Assembly (NCBI RefSeq): GCF_000620665.1
Contig: NZ_KK211162.1
Span: forward strand, 951,764-1,015,763
DNA length: 64,000 nt
Reading direction: 5' to 3'
From: Sphingomonas sp. URHD0057
GTDB taxonomy: Bacteria > Pseudomonadota > Alphaproteobacteria > Sphingomonadales > Sphingomonadaceae
Shown here: one piece after another, positions 10,093 to 17,461 of the stretch
Position numbering within the stretch: position 1 is the first letter of the stretch
How the letters are laid out: the number at the start of each line of letters is the position of its first letter
The notes under the pieces: generated by a model
What the model was told of the DNA's origin: nothing
What the model saw: the letters and a program-made list of their open reading frames with translations, nothing else
The model's database searches: none
Program-made: the position numbers and the translations under genes

Positions 10093-11202
10093 ATGAATAC
10101 CGAACAACTGGTTGCGCTAGTTAATGAACTTGTCGAAGACGATGAGAACTTTAAGATCCAGCCCGCCCTTGCAACGGTCTCGCAGGCATTAGCGAACTTG
10201 GCGGCTAATCCCCAAGATCCGGCTCATCAAACGGCAGTGGCCTCCGCCATGGAGGAGCTCGCCAATGCCTCCGACCTCGAATATGTCCCTGCGACTTTGC
10301 AGCGCATGGAAGAAATTGGCGCGAAGCCCTACTTCACGTCAGCAATGGTAGCGCGGTTGCGTCAGAGCATGGAAGATAACCCCATGACTCCCGCGATCGT
10401 CCAAACAGAGGCGGCCCAGCTGGTCCAAGAGCGCGCTGAGTTCTTGAATCATTTGCTCAATCTTCAGGCCGCTTTAAGCACGCTCGGATTCCAGGAAGAC
10501 GAACTCAAAGTAGGAGAAGCCGAAATCGGTTTCCAACTTCCTCGTTCACTATTTCGGAACGAACTGGAGGGGTTCGCAAAAGAGCTTCACGAACTTCGTC
10601 TCATCATACGGGCATTCTCCGAGGCTGCCGGTAATACGGGCGAACGAATACAACTTCGGCAGATTTCGACGAGCGACCCTTTAATCTACGTCCTGCTCGG
10701 ATACCTTACGATCAGCAAGATTGGCGGGGCAGTGAAATGGTGTCTCGATCAGTGGAAGACACTCGAGGAAATCCGTGGCCTGCGGGCGAGCACCGCCAAT
10801 CTGAAAGGAGTTCCCGCTGCTCAAAAAATGGCGGAGCAGTTTGATGAGATTATAGAGCAAACGGTAACCACCCGAATTCGCGAAGAAGCCGAGCGGCTTT
10901 CGTCTGAGGCTAATGCCGACGCATCGCGTGAAAACGAACTCGCAAATCATCTAGCGAAAGCGCTTGAAGGGTTGCTGGCGCGGATTGAGCGCGGAATGAA
11001 GGTGGATATCCGTGTCCTGCCACCATCGACGGAAGGCGAAACCGTGGACAAGTCCGTCGCGGATGAATTTGATAGACTTGAGGAACTACGAGACGAGCTC
11101 GTTTTTCCAGTGCTTGGAAATGATCCACCCATCCTGAAGCTGACTAAGCAACCAGAACCGCCACGTGGCAGCGGGGGCAAGCGGAAGCCAGACCCGAGCT
11201 AA
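10093..11202 (+). CDS. hypothetical helical protein with a possible membrane segment (369 aa)
   Basis: A 369-aa protein that I do not recognise. The start MNTEQLVALVNELVEDDENF follows a GGGGAGG stretch; the upstream TTG at 10033 is less likely. The first two thirds are predicted helical with Glu/Leu-rich segments. A hydrophobic stretch near residues 197-215 (DPLIYVLLGYLTISKIGGAV) could be a membrane or buried helix. A charged coiled-coil-like region (IIEQTVTTRIREEAERL) follows, and the tail ends in Pro/Lys/Gly-rich PPRGSGGKRKPDPS. The DNA is A/T-rich for this genome (27 of 60 G/C at 10801-10860), a sign of transfer. No enzymatic motif seen. Confidence 0.7.
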   Translation: MNTEQLVALVNELVEDDENFKIQPALATVSQALANLAANPQDPAHQTAVASAMEELANASDLEYVPATLQRMEEIGAKPYFTSAMVARLRQSMEDNPMTPAIVQTEAAQLVQERAEFLNHLLNLQAALSTLGFQEDELKVGEAEIGFQLPRSLFRNELEGFAKELHELRLIIRAFSEAAGNTGERIQLRQISTSDPLIYVLLGYLTISKIGGAVKWCLDQWKTLEEIRGLRASTANLKGVPAAQKMAEQFDEIIEQTVTTRIREEAERLSSEANADASRENELANHLAKALEGLLARIERGMKVDIRVLPPSTEGETVDKSVADEFDRLEELRDELVFPVLGNDPPILKLTKQPEPPRGSGGKRKPDPS

Positions 11203-11299
11203 GCTTCGTCGAATTTCGATGACAGCGGAATTTGGCGACAGCGCGCTTAATTTCCAACGGCACATTGACCGCCTTCCGCCTTCCACCCAGCATCGAGAT

Positions 11300-11506
11300 A
11301 TGCCGCACGATCTCACGGCAAATACAGATGACACACACGAGCCGCGCCGCCTGAGCTTTCCGCTCATGCTCGGGATCGTGTTCTTTCCCGTCATTTGCTG
11401 CTGGTTCTTGCTCAGGCGCGGATACTCCGATCACCTGCGGATCGTTGCATTTCTATGGGCAGCGATCGCGCTGGTCATCGGCCTCGTTAGCATCGCCAAC
11501 CCCTAG
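11300..11506 (+). CDS. small two-segment membrane protein
   Basis: A 68-aa protein starting MPHDLTANTDDTHEPRR, with two hydrophobic segments (FPLMLGIVFFPVICCWFLL and IVAFLWAAIALVIGLVSIA) separated by the charged RRGYSDHLR. An in-frame ATG at 11219 would add 27 residues; neither start has a strong ribosome binding site. It lies 97 bp after the 369-aa gene. Function unknown; the two-segment hairpin layout is visible, the family is not. Confidence 0.5.
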   Translation: MPHDLTANTDDTHEPRRLSFPLMLGIVFFPVICCWFLLRRGYSDHLRIVAFLWAAIALVIGLVSIANP

Positions 11507-11603
11507 AAACGCACTCTCTCGGCAGGCCAACGAATTCGTGCGGTCGACCCGCCTAATCCATGTTAAAGCCGTGCTGCTCGGCGCTCCAACCTTGGAGGGC
11601 ATC

Positions 11604-12068
11604 ATGCGCCCCATCACAAACCGGACCCTGCTCGCCTCGATCGGAATCGCGGCGCTCGGCATTGCCGCGATCGGGTCAGTGCAGTCCGCTGCACAGCCCC
11701 AGAATCCCGAGGCCGCCAATGTGGCTACTTGGATCCAGAGCGTACCCAACCGCGCATTGATCGCCTGCCCGGCGTCAAAGGCGGTCGAAACGCCCGACAA
11801 TCCGTGGTTCGGTTTCGGTCAGCTCGCCAATCCGGTCATGGCTTCCTGTCTCGAGGATGGTGCCTACACCTGGAACGGCAACCGCTGGTACCTCCAGCGG
11901 ATCAAGGGGTTCGTGTTCACCGACGGCACGAAGGACGCAGTCCGGGTGTGCAGCCCCGCCGCCGTCGACCCCGATCGCACATCGCATTTCCCGGGACCGT
12001 GCCGGACCAAGGATGGGGCCGGCCCTAAAGGGTGCGAGCTCTGCGTGAGAGGCGGCGTGCCGCTTTAG
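11604..12068 (+). CDS. secreted hypothetical protein with cysteine-rich tail
   Basis: A 154-aa protein starting MRPITNRTLLASIGIAALGI after a GGAGGG ribosome binding site. The signal peptide ends near QSAAQ. The mature part holds a cysteine in LIACPAS, one in MASCLED, one in VRVCSPA, and a C-terminal cluster (GPCRTKDG, GCELCVRG), so an oxidised periplasmic or secreted fold is likely. The longer frame from 11445 lacks coding character. No family recognised. Confidence 0.65.
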   Translation: MRPITNRTLLASIGIAALGIAAIGSVQSAAQPQNPEAANVATWIQSVPNRALIACPASKAVETPDNPWFGFGQLANPVMASCLEDGAYTWNGNRWYLQRIKGFVFTDGTKDAVRVCSPAAVDPDRTSHFPGPCRTKDGAGPKGCELCVRGGVPL

Positions 12069-12237
12069 GAACGGGTGCGGGCCGGACGCGGCGGCCACCG
12101 CTCCCCCGGTCGCGAAGCGCCCGAGAAGGCGGACGCCTGGGAGCGTCGCCGTGAGCGCCCGCGGCGTCCGCTGATCGAGCTTGCACCGACCGCTAGTCAC
12201 CACTTTCAATCCATGCCACTTCCGCCGCGGGGGTCGC

Positions 12238-12855
12238 GTGGACAATTTCGATTATTTCATCGTCTTCTACACGCTGATCCTCGGCCTTGCCGTGACCGAG
12301 TTGCTGGGCGGCTTTGCGCGGTTGGTCCGGGCCCGCGCGGTCGGCAAGCTCGAGCCGCAGACGGCCCTCCTTGCGTTGCTGACGCTCATCCTCGTCCTCG
12401 CGACGTGGATCGACGCCCGCATATCGCTCCTCTCGGTCACGGTCGATTTCGCCGGGTTATGGGCCCCGATCCTGCTCGCGATCCTCTATTATCTGGCCGC
12501 CGCGGTGGTCTTTCCGCACGACGATGCGGACCACGAGCGCCTCGCCGATTATTATTCGGCGCGAAAGCGGTTCGTTGTCGGCATGTTGCTCGCCGCGGGC
12601 ATCGTCGAGCATGTCACCTATCTCCCCGTGTTCGAGGGGCAATGGGCGCGCCATCCGGCGATCTTCTGGCTCTATCTGCTGCCTTACAATGTCGCGATCG
12701 ACGGATCGATGATCGCGCTTCTGTTCGTCCGCTCGCGGCGCGCCAATGTCGTCATGCTGTCCGTGCTCATCCTGCTCATCACCATACCCTATTGGGATGC
12801 CGGCCTGATCCGGGAGGTGATCGCCAGGCATTTCCACTACAGCTCGGCCGGCTAG
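12238..12855 (+). CDS. polytopic membrane protein of unknown function
   Basis: A 205-aa protein read from GTG 12238 (VDNFDYFIVFYTLILGLAVT); the first TM helix begins almost at once. About six hydrophobic segments follow, including LLALLTLILVLATWI, LWAPILLAILYYLAAAVVF, FVVGMLLAAGIVEHV and VVMLSVLILLITIPYW. Conserved-looking polar residues lie between the helices (WIDAR, HDDADHERL). A 169-bp spacer separates it from the secreted protein upstream. Not recognised; could be a small integral membrane protein of the kind often annotated only as hypothetical. Confidence 0.6.
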   Translation: MDNFDYFIVFYTLILGLAVTELLGGFARLVRARAVGKLEPQTALLALLTLILVLATWIDARISLLSVTVDFAGLWAPILLAILYYLAAAVVFPHDDADHERLADYYSARKRFVVGMLLAAGIVEHVTYLPVFEGQWARHPAIFWLYLLPYNVAIDGSMIALLFVRSRRANVVMLSVLILLITIPYWDAGLIREVIARHFHYSSAG

Positions 12856-13068
12856 CCGACTGGGGCGAGAGATCTTGACGAGGCTTTGCTGAAATCCAGC
12901 TCCCAATTGCGCAAAAAACGCTGTCCTACAGCCCCACTTTTGTGATCCAAGCTGGCGGATGGAGCTCCTCGGCCTTCCGGCGAAGTTGACCAAGTTGACT
13001 CACCCCACCCCCCCGTGGGCGTGCGCTGCCAACTTTGTTGACTTTCGAGCCCAGGAGCTCGTGCTCGT

Positions 13069-13692
13069 TCAGCCCCTCACCACCCGCACCGCCGCTTCCA
13101 TCCGCCTGGTGATCGCGGCTTTCTCGTCCGGCGCCAGCACCCAGTCGCCGTCCTCGTCGGGCTGCCCGGTCGGCGGGCGGGCGTCGGCGTTTTCGAGGTA
13201 GAAGATGATCACTTCGGAGAGGCCCTTGGGGTCGCTCACCCGCGCCAGCCGCGCGACCCGGTACAGCTTGGGCGACGCGTAGCCCGCGGCCCTCAGGAAG
13301 GCGCGGGTCTTGCCCGGCTCCTTGTCCGGCGTCGCCTTGGCCGCCGCCGCATCGTCATAGGCGAACGCCCCATAACGGTAGGTCTCGGCGCCGAACTGGC
13401 GCGGCGGGGTTGAGGGATAGCGGAAGCGGAAATCGGAGCCGGGCCGGACCTTCTCGAACTGGATCACGACCATGCGGTCGATCACGCGGTCGCGGCCGGC
13501 GTCGACGAAGATCCGCCGCTCGGCATTGGTCAGATCCTCGATCGGGAATTTGAGCGGCTTTAGCGCCGTGAAGCGCGGATCGATCCGCAGCGTCAGCGCG
13601 GGCGCTGCCTTCGACACGATCAGGTTCGGCGCCGCCGCTGCCGGCAAGCTCGCCGCCACCAGCAGCGCGGCTGCAATCTTCGCTAGTTTCAT
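13069..13692 (-). CDS. secreted hypothetical protein (207 aa)
   Basis: The 207-aa product starts MKLAKIAAALLVAASLPAAA, a clear signal peptide, and ATG 13692 sits behind AAGGGGG. The mature protein is soluble and probably periplasmic. The middle region reads VIDRMVVIQFEKVRPGSDFR and RQFGAETYRYGAFAYDD. No catalytic motif or cysteine pair is obvious. The longer ORF start at 13821 would place the signal peptide internally, so it was rejected. The flanking 213 bp at 12856-13068 holds no recognised feature. Confidence 0.65.
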   Translation of the reverse strand: MKLAKIAAALLVAASLPAAAAPNLIVSKAAPALTLRIDPRFTALKPLKFPIEDLTNAERRIFVDAGRDRVIDRMVVIQFEKVRPGSDFRFRYPSTPPRQFGAETYRYGAFAYDDAAAAKATPDKEPGKTRAFLRAAGYASPKLYRVARLARVSDPKGLSEVIIFYLENADARPPTGQPDEDGDWVLAPDEKAAITRRMEAAVRVVRG

Positions 13693-13782
13693 GCGCACCC
13701 CCTTCGACCACGCCATCGTAGCCAATTCGCCGAAGGAAGCAGCGGCTTTTCGACCAAGGGTTTCTCTGGCTGCGGGCCAAAG

Positions 13783-13816
13783 AAAAGGGTGCCCGGCCCT
13801 CTCGAACCGGACACCC
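13783..13816 (-). terminator. rho-independent terminator after the 39-aa exported peptide
   Basis: On the minus strand a 10-bp stem with one G-T type mismatch (arms 13807-13816 and 13787-13796, 10-nt loop) is followed by TTTTCTTT. It lies about 18 bp past the stop at 13835. Confidence 0.75.
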
Positions 13817-13834
13817 TCCATCTACCGTCCTCGA

Positions 13835-13954
13835 CTAGCCCTGGTGCGGGCAGTCGGGGCAGCAGTCGGCGATCGCCTTCGCCGCCCCGGGAACGGCGGC
13901 AAAAGCCCCCGCGCTCGCGGACAGCATCAGGACCGCTGCAAGCAGCTTCCTCAT
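13835..13954 (-). CDS. 39-aa exported cysteine-rich peptide
   Basis: MRKLLAAVLMLSASAGAFAA is a signal peptide; only about 19 residues remain after cleavage and they end in ADCCPDCPHQG. The CCPDCP cluster with a nearby His is a plausible metal- or thiol-binding motif. ATG 13954 has GGAG seven to ten bases upstream. It is followed by a good terminator and preceded on the same strand by the His/Met-rich exported protein at 13995-14321, which suggests a shared role in periplasmic metal handling. That role is inference. Confidence 0.6.
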   Translation of the reverse strand: MRKLLAAVLMLSASAGAFAAVPGAAKAIADCCPDCPHQG

Positions 13955-13994
13955 GTCATTCTCCATTGAAATGGTTGATCCGAAAAGCTGGGCT

Positions 13995-14321
13995 CTACCC
14001 AAGTCGCGGAGGCGGCGGGTCGAGCGCCGGATCGACGCTGGAAAGCGGACTAAGCTCGGACGTGAATGGCTCAAACGAAGGCGGTGCTTCGCCGCCGACC
14101 GGCGCCGGCGCCGGCAGCACCGCGAGGCACGCCGCGCAATTGGGCCCGACGTCCGCCTTGGCGGGCGCCCGGCTGCCGTGCTGGTGCATGAGATGACCGC
14201 TCATCGCCATTGCCGGCGAGTCCATCGGGCACGACGCAATCGCCTGATTGCTCCAGCCGAGCGTCGACAGAAGCGCGGCAACGGCAACCAGGACCGACAG
14301 TGCATGGCGGACGCGGGTCAT
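13995..14321 (-). CDS. exported His/Met-rich protein, DUF2946-like, possible copper link
   Basis: A 108-aa protein starting MTRVRHALSVLVAVAALLST with a signal peptide ending near AIAS. The mature N-terminus contains SCPMDSPAMAMSGHLMHQHG, dense in Met, His and Cys, and then a CAAC pair (PNCAACLAVLP). The tail is Pro-rich (DPALDPPPPRLG). This composition resembles DUF2946-type proteins found near copper-resistance genes. The gene sits 40 bp upstream of the CCPDCP peptide on the same strand. Copper binding is inferred from composition, not shown. Confidence 0.6.
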   Translation of the reverse strand: MTRVRHALSVLVAVAALLSTLGWSNQAIASCPMDSPAMAMSGHLMHQHGSRAPAKADVGPNCAACLAVLPAPAPVGGEAPPSFEPFTSELSPLSSVDPALDPPPPRLG

Positions 14322-14372
14322 GGCTTGCTTGTAGCGGTGGCCGGCCACGCTCGCCAGCCCACGATCGCCGGC

Positions 14373-14585
14373 CTATTTCGCCGGGATCGGCTCCGCGGCC
14401 GCCTTGGCCGCTTCGTGGGCGTCGCGCATACGGAGCGTGCGCGCGGCACGGTCGGCGAGCGCTTCCCACGCTTCTTGCGAACGCCGGCAACGCTCGCGCA
14501 CATGGGCGAGCGTTGCCGCGTCCGCCTCGGCCCGGGCCTGCGCGGCCCGGGCGAGGTAGAAATCGAGGTCGGTCGAGTGACGCAC
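14373..14585 (-). CDS. small hypothetical helical protein
   Basis: A 70-aa protein, MRHSTDLDFYLARAAQARAE at the start, almost entirely helical and rich in Ala, Arg and Glu, with no signal peptide. I recall near-identical small proteins in sphingomonad genomes, without assigned function. It lies 5 bp downstream of the cold-shock gene on the same strand, so it is probably cotranscribed with it. Confidence 0.65.
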   Translation of the reverse strand: MRHSTDLDFYLARAAQARAEADAATLAHVRERCRRSQEAWEALADRAARTLRMRDAHEAAKAAAEPIPAK

Positions 14586-14590
14586 GAAGC

Positions 14591-14857
14591 CTATTCGGCC
14601 TCGTCCGACCCCGCTTCGTCATTGCCGGCCGCTTCGGCGGGAGCGCCTTCGTCGGCATCGCGGATGTTCACTGCCGCCATCTTGCCGCGGCGATCGGCTT
14701 CGAGGTCGTAGCCGACGCGCTGGTTCTCGCGCAGCGTGCGCATCCCGGCGCGCTCGAGCGCGGTGATGTGGACGAATGCGTCCTGTCCGCCGCCGTCCGG
14801 AGCGATGAAGCCGTAGCCTTTGCCTTCGTTGAAGAATTTTACTGTGCCGGTAGGCAT
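14591..14857 (-). CDS. cold-shock family RNA-binding protein with acidic tail
   Basis: An 88-aa CspA-type protein. The OB-fold carries RNP1 (KGYGFI) and RNP2 (DAFVHI), both intact, so it should bind single-stranded RNA or DNA. After the usual 67-residue domain there is an Ala/Glu/Asp-rich tail (DEGAPAEAAGNDEAGSDEAE), longer and more acidic than E. coli CspA. The 213-bp upstream region is long enough for a structured 5' leader, but I cannot identify a specific thermosensor. Confidence 0.9.
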   Translation of the reverse strand: MPTGTVKFFNEGKGYGFIAPDGGGQDAFVHITALERAGMRTLRENQRVGYDLEADRRGKMAAVNIRDADEGAPAEAAGNDEAGSDEAE

Positions 14858-15071
14858 ATTGTATGTCCTTGCGCTGGCGGGCCGGAATCGCCGGTCCGCT
14901 TCCTGCTAGAAGTCTCGAGAAGAAGGAAAAGGAGCCGCAAAGCGCCCTGGACCGTCCGTTTGCGACTGGTAGCCCGGGCCCTATGCGCCATTTTGAGGCC
15001 GAAGTCCAAGGATCGGCGAGGATACCCATCGATAGCTAGGCGCCGTTTCCATCCTGCCCTAGGCGGGAGCC

Positions 15072-15251
15072 ATGAAATTCTATCACGTCTACAGCGTCGA
15101 CCCGCAGGGTTCGATCACCGGCGACCGCACGATCCGGGCAAACAGCGACGACGACGCGATCTTCGAGGTGCGGGCGATGCAGCGCGCGCTGGAAACCCAG
15201 ATCTGGGACAAGGACCGCCGCGTCGCGCGAATCCCGGCTCACCAGGGCTAG
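15072..15251 (+). CDS. 59-aa conserved small protein
   Basis: ATG 15072 follows GGCGGGAG. The protein starts MKFYHVYSVDPQGSITGDRT, continues through ANSDDDAIFEVRAMQRALET and ends RRVARIPAHQG. It is soluble and mixed strand/helix. I recall similar short proteins in sphingomonads (MKFYHVY... with a DDDA helix), function unknown. The length, balanced composition and ribosome binding site support it as real although it is under 60 residues. Confidence 0.7.
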   Translation: MKFYHVYSVDPQGSITGDRTIRANSDDDAIFEVRAMQRALETQIWDKDRRVARIPAHQG

Positions 15252-15393
15252 TTTCGCGAGCCGGTCGGGCCACCGATTCGTTCATTTGTCTTAACCAATT
15301 TCCCTCATCTACCGCTAACCGCGGCGGAGTTAATAAGGGGTCGCAGCGCCGTTCCTGTTTTAGCGAGCTCGGGGCGGCCTGTTTCGAGCGTAA

Positions 15394-15436
15394 GAAGCCC
15401 TGCGATCAGGCGCCTCCCCTCGCCGAGCAGGGCTTC
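15394..15436 (+). other. candidate structured RNA: hairpin presenting an anti-Shine-Dalgarno loop
   Basis: A perfect 10-bp inverted repeat, GAAGCCCTGC (15394-15403) and GCAGGGCTTC (15427-15436), encloses 23 nt. Within these a second 4-bp stem (GGCG 15409-15412, CGCC 15421-15424) exposes the loop CCTCCCCT. Loops rich in CCUCC pair with ribosome binding sites in several alphaproteobacterial small RNAs. It lies in the 229-bp gap between the 59-aa gene and the lipoprotein gene. No T-run follows, and no promoter was confirmed, so it may instead be part of a leader. Confidence 0.35.
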
Positions 15437-15480
15437 ATCGCTCGATCTTCCCGTTAAGAAATTGAAATCCTCAGCGAAAT

Positions 15481-15963
15481 ATGCTGGCCATTATGCGGAC
15501 GTTCGCTGTTTTCGGCATCGCTCTCCTGACCAGCGGATGCCTGGCGCCGGGCCAGCGCAATCCCACCCGCTACCCATGGGATCAGCCGCCACCCAAAACC
15601 ACGTTTTGCGTCGTCGCACTGGAACCGCCGGGCACCAGCGGAATCACGATCGGCCGGCACCGCCCAGAGCTGCTGGGTTGCTCGACGCCCAAGGCCGCGT
15701 CCCGGAGGCCCGAGCAGGCGCGTCCGATCTTGCCGCCGCTTCCTTATTGCGTCGTCCCGAGCAGCGCGTGGGTAACCGACGGCAAGCCGAGCGAGCTCCG
15801 GACCGATTGCGTCAGGCCGGGCCTTGGTGCCGATTCGCCGCTCGGCCCGGCCTATGTGTCGCGCGAGCTCGGCAACGGCATCACCCAGACCATCAAACTT
15901 CGCGACCTCACCCCGGACGAGATCGCTGCGCTCCGGCCGAAGCAGCCGCCGAACCTTCGCTGA
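15481..15963 (+). CDS. putative lipoprotein
   Basis: The 160-aa product starts MLAIMRTFAVFGIALLTSGC; LTSGC is a lipobox, so the mature protein would be attached to a membrane through this cysteine. ATG 15493 is an alternative start. The mature part is Pro/Arg-rich with four further cysteines (TTFCVVAL, LLGCSTP, LPYCVVP, RTDCVRP), possibly forming disulfides. The C-terminus has LTPDEIAALRPKQPPNLR. It is upstream of, and in the same direction as, a TonB-like protein. No family recognised. Confidence 0.65.
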   Translation: MLAIMRTFAVFGIALLTSGCLAPGQRNPTRYPWDQPPPKTTFCVVALEPPGTSGITIGRHRPELLGCSTPKAASRRPEQARPILPPLPYCVVPSSAWVTDGKPSELRTDCVRPGLGADSPLGPAYVSRELGNGITQTIKLRDLTPDEIAALRPKQPPNLR

Positions 15964-16059
15964 AGCCCGACTTGGCTGGTTCAGGGCACCGCTTCACTCG
16001 CGGTTCAAGTCGAATGCCGCTAGGGCACTGGCTCACGCGACGCAGACCACTTCCCAACC

Positions 16060-16782
16060 TTGCCAGCCTATCGCCTTGCCTTGCCCCACGAGCGATCGCC
16101 ATTGCGGCGGCGCGCCTCGGGATTCGCGCTCGCTCTCGCCGTCAATTTGCTGCTGATCCTGGCTCTACTGACGCTTGGTGCGCGGTTGCCGAAGCCGAAG
16201 GGCAGCTCGGGCATACTCATCTTCGACGTCCCTCCCCAATCGAAGAAGAGCGAGAAGGAGCAGGAACAATCGGAGCCGGTGCGGCCGCGAAAATCAAAAC
16301 CGGTGCCCAAACCGCCACCGATCGTCCTTCCGTCCAAGCCGACCATCACCGTCGAAAAGCCGCCGCCCTATATCGAGCTCAGCCACGACCAATATGCTGA
16401 GGCGGATGTTCGGGCCTTGCCGAAGAGCGCGCCCAGCCCCGGGCAGGGAGATTCGCAGCCGGTCGGCCGCGGCCCGAACGGCGAAGTGCTGTACGCGGCG
16501 GAATGGGCGCGCGAGCCAACCAACCAGGAGCTGGGCTTCTACCTGCCGCGCAACTCCCCGGACGGTTACGGCCTCATCGCCTGCAAAACCTATCCGCAGA
16601 ACCGGGTCGACGACTGCATCGCGCTGGAAAGCTATCCGGTCAGCGGGCACCTCGCTCACGCCGTGCTCAATGCCGCCTGGCAGTTCAAGGTTCGCCCCCC
16701 GCGCAAGGACGGGAAACCGATGATCGGCGAATGGGTCCGCATCCGGATCGACTACGTCCACTCTGACGGCGGGCGCGACTAA
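16060..16782 (+). CDS. energy transducer TonB-like protein
   Basis: A 240-aa protein with a TonB layout: short cytoplasmic N-terminus, one membrane anchor (GFALALAVNLLLILALLTLG), a Pro/Lys-rich periplasmic spacer (RKSKPVPKPPPIVLPSKPTI) and a C-terminal domain with a cysteine pair (LIACKTYPQNRVDDCIALES) ending near GEWVRIRIDYVHS. I recall sphingomonad proteins with this same C-terminal pattern annotated as energy transducer TonB. The TTG start at 16060 is the best available before the anchor. It ends 5 bp from the convergent panD. No ExbBD neighbours are present. Confidence 0.75.
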   Translation: MPAYRLALPHERSPLRRRASGFALALAVNLLLILALLTLGARLPKPKGSSGILIFDVPPQSKKSEKEQEQSEPVRPRKSKPVPKPPPIVLPSKPTITVEKPPPYIELSHDQYAEADVRALPKSAPSPGQGDSQPVGRGPNGEVLYAAEWAREPTNQELGFYLPRNSPDGYGLIACKTYPQNRVDDCIALESYPVSGHLAHAVLNAAWQFKVRPPRKDGKPMIGEWVRIRIDYVHSDGGRD

Positions 16783-16787
16783 GCCGC

Positions 16788-17201
16788 CTAGGCGGCGACC
16801 AGGCTTCCGCGCTTCTGGCTGGAACCGGGAACCGGCTCCGAAGCGTCATTGCCGATCTTTACGACGTGGTTCTTCTCGTCGACGTGGACGACAAGCGGCT
16901 TCAGCGCGCGCGCTTCGGCGTCGTCCATCACCGCGTAGCTCATGATGATCACCAGATCGCCGGGATGCACGAGGTGCGCGGCGGCGCCGTTGATCCCGAT
17001 CACGCCGCTGCCGGCGGGGCCAGGGATCACATAGGTTTCGACGCGGGCGCCATTGGTGATGTCGACAATCGCCACCTGCTCCCCTTCGAGCAAATCAGCG
17101 GCCTCCATCAGCGCGGCGTCGAGCGTGACCGAGCCGACATAGTCCAGATCGGCCTGAGTCACCGTCGCGCGGTGGATCTTGGACTTCATCATGATCCGCA
17201 T
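16788..17201 (-). CDS. panD: aspartate 1-decarboxylase
   Basis: A 137-aa pyruvoyl enzyme that makes beta-alanine for pantothenate and CoA. The self-cleavage Gly23-Ser24 occurs in [10 protein letters not shown]; Ser24 becomes the pyruvoyl group. Other family signatures are [39 protein letters not shown] and IIMSYA. Start: ATG 17201 gives [11 protein letters not shown], near the family's usual length; the longer reading to 17234 is unlikely. It is convergent with the TonB-like gene. Confidence 0.95.
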   Translation of the reverse strand: MRIMMKSKIHRATVTQADLDYVGSVTLDAALMEAADLLEGEQVAIVDITNGARVETYVIPGPAGSGVIGINGAAAHLVHPGDLVIIMSYAVMDDAEARALKPLVVHVDEKNHVVKIGNDASEPVPGSSQKRGSLVAA

Positions 17202-17280
17202 CACGTGGCACCTGTCCTTCAAATGCGCTCTCAACGGGCGGCGCCTCTAGCAGATTTGCGACGAGCCGACACTTTTCAAG

Positions 17281-17309
17281 TGCTGCAGTGCAATATCGCA
17301 CTTGCAGCA
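17281..17309. promoter_or_regulatory. imperfect palindrome between panD and the PspC gene
   Basis: TGCTGCAGTGC (17281-17291) and GCACTTGCAGCA (17298-17309) form an inverted repeat with a single-base bulge and a 6-nt centre. It sits in the divergent panD/PspC region about 100 bp upstream of the sigma-54 promoter, the usual place for an enhancer-binding activator. It could also be an operator for panD. The binding protein is unknown. Confidence 0.4.
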
Positions 17310-17411
17310 TAAGGTGCAAATTCCCAACTCATGGGTGCGGGACGTGGCGCCATTTACGAACTTCGCCATGTCCTGCGTCGGTAAAGCGCTGACAAACAGC
17401 GTTTTTCCAAT

Positions 17412-17428
17412 TTGGCACGGCTCTTGCT
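17412..17428 (+). promoter_or_regulatory. sigma-54 promoter upstream of the PspC-domain gene
   Basis: TTGGCACG, four bases, then TTGCT match the RpoN consensus TTGGCACGN4TTGCW. The invariant GG (17414-17415) and GC (17426-17427) are exactly 12 bp apart. Transcription would begin near 17439, about 23 bp before the PspC ATG at 17462. Sigma-54 plus an enhancer-binding protein such as PspF controls psp genes in other proteobacteria, so context and motif agree. Confidence 0.8.
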
Positions 17429-17461
17429 CAGTATCGGGCAACAGTTCGCCAGGAGTTTGAG

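Noticed and set aside
12069-12237. Spacer before the polytopic membrane protein, inspected for an extra gene or RNA
   Set aside because: Several GC-rich frames cross it, but none has a start with a ribosome binding site or a recognisable product.
16783-16796. GCCGCCTAGGCGGC palindrome between the TonB-like gene and panD
   Set aside because: Only 2 nt separate the arms and no T-run follows on either strand, and it contains the panD stop; a functional hairpin is unlikely.
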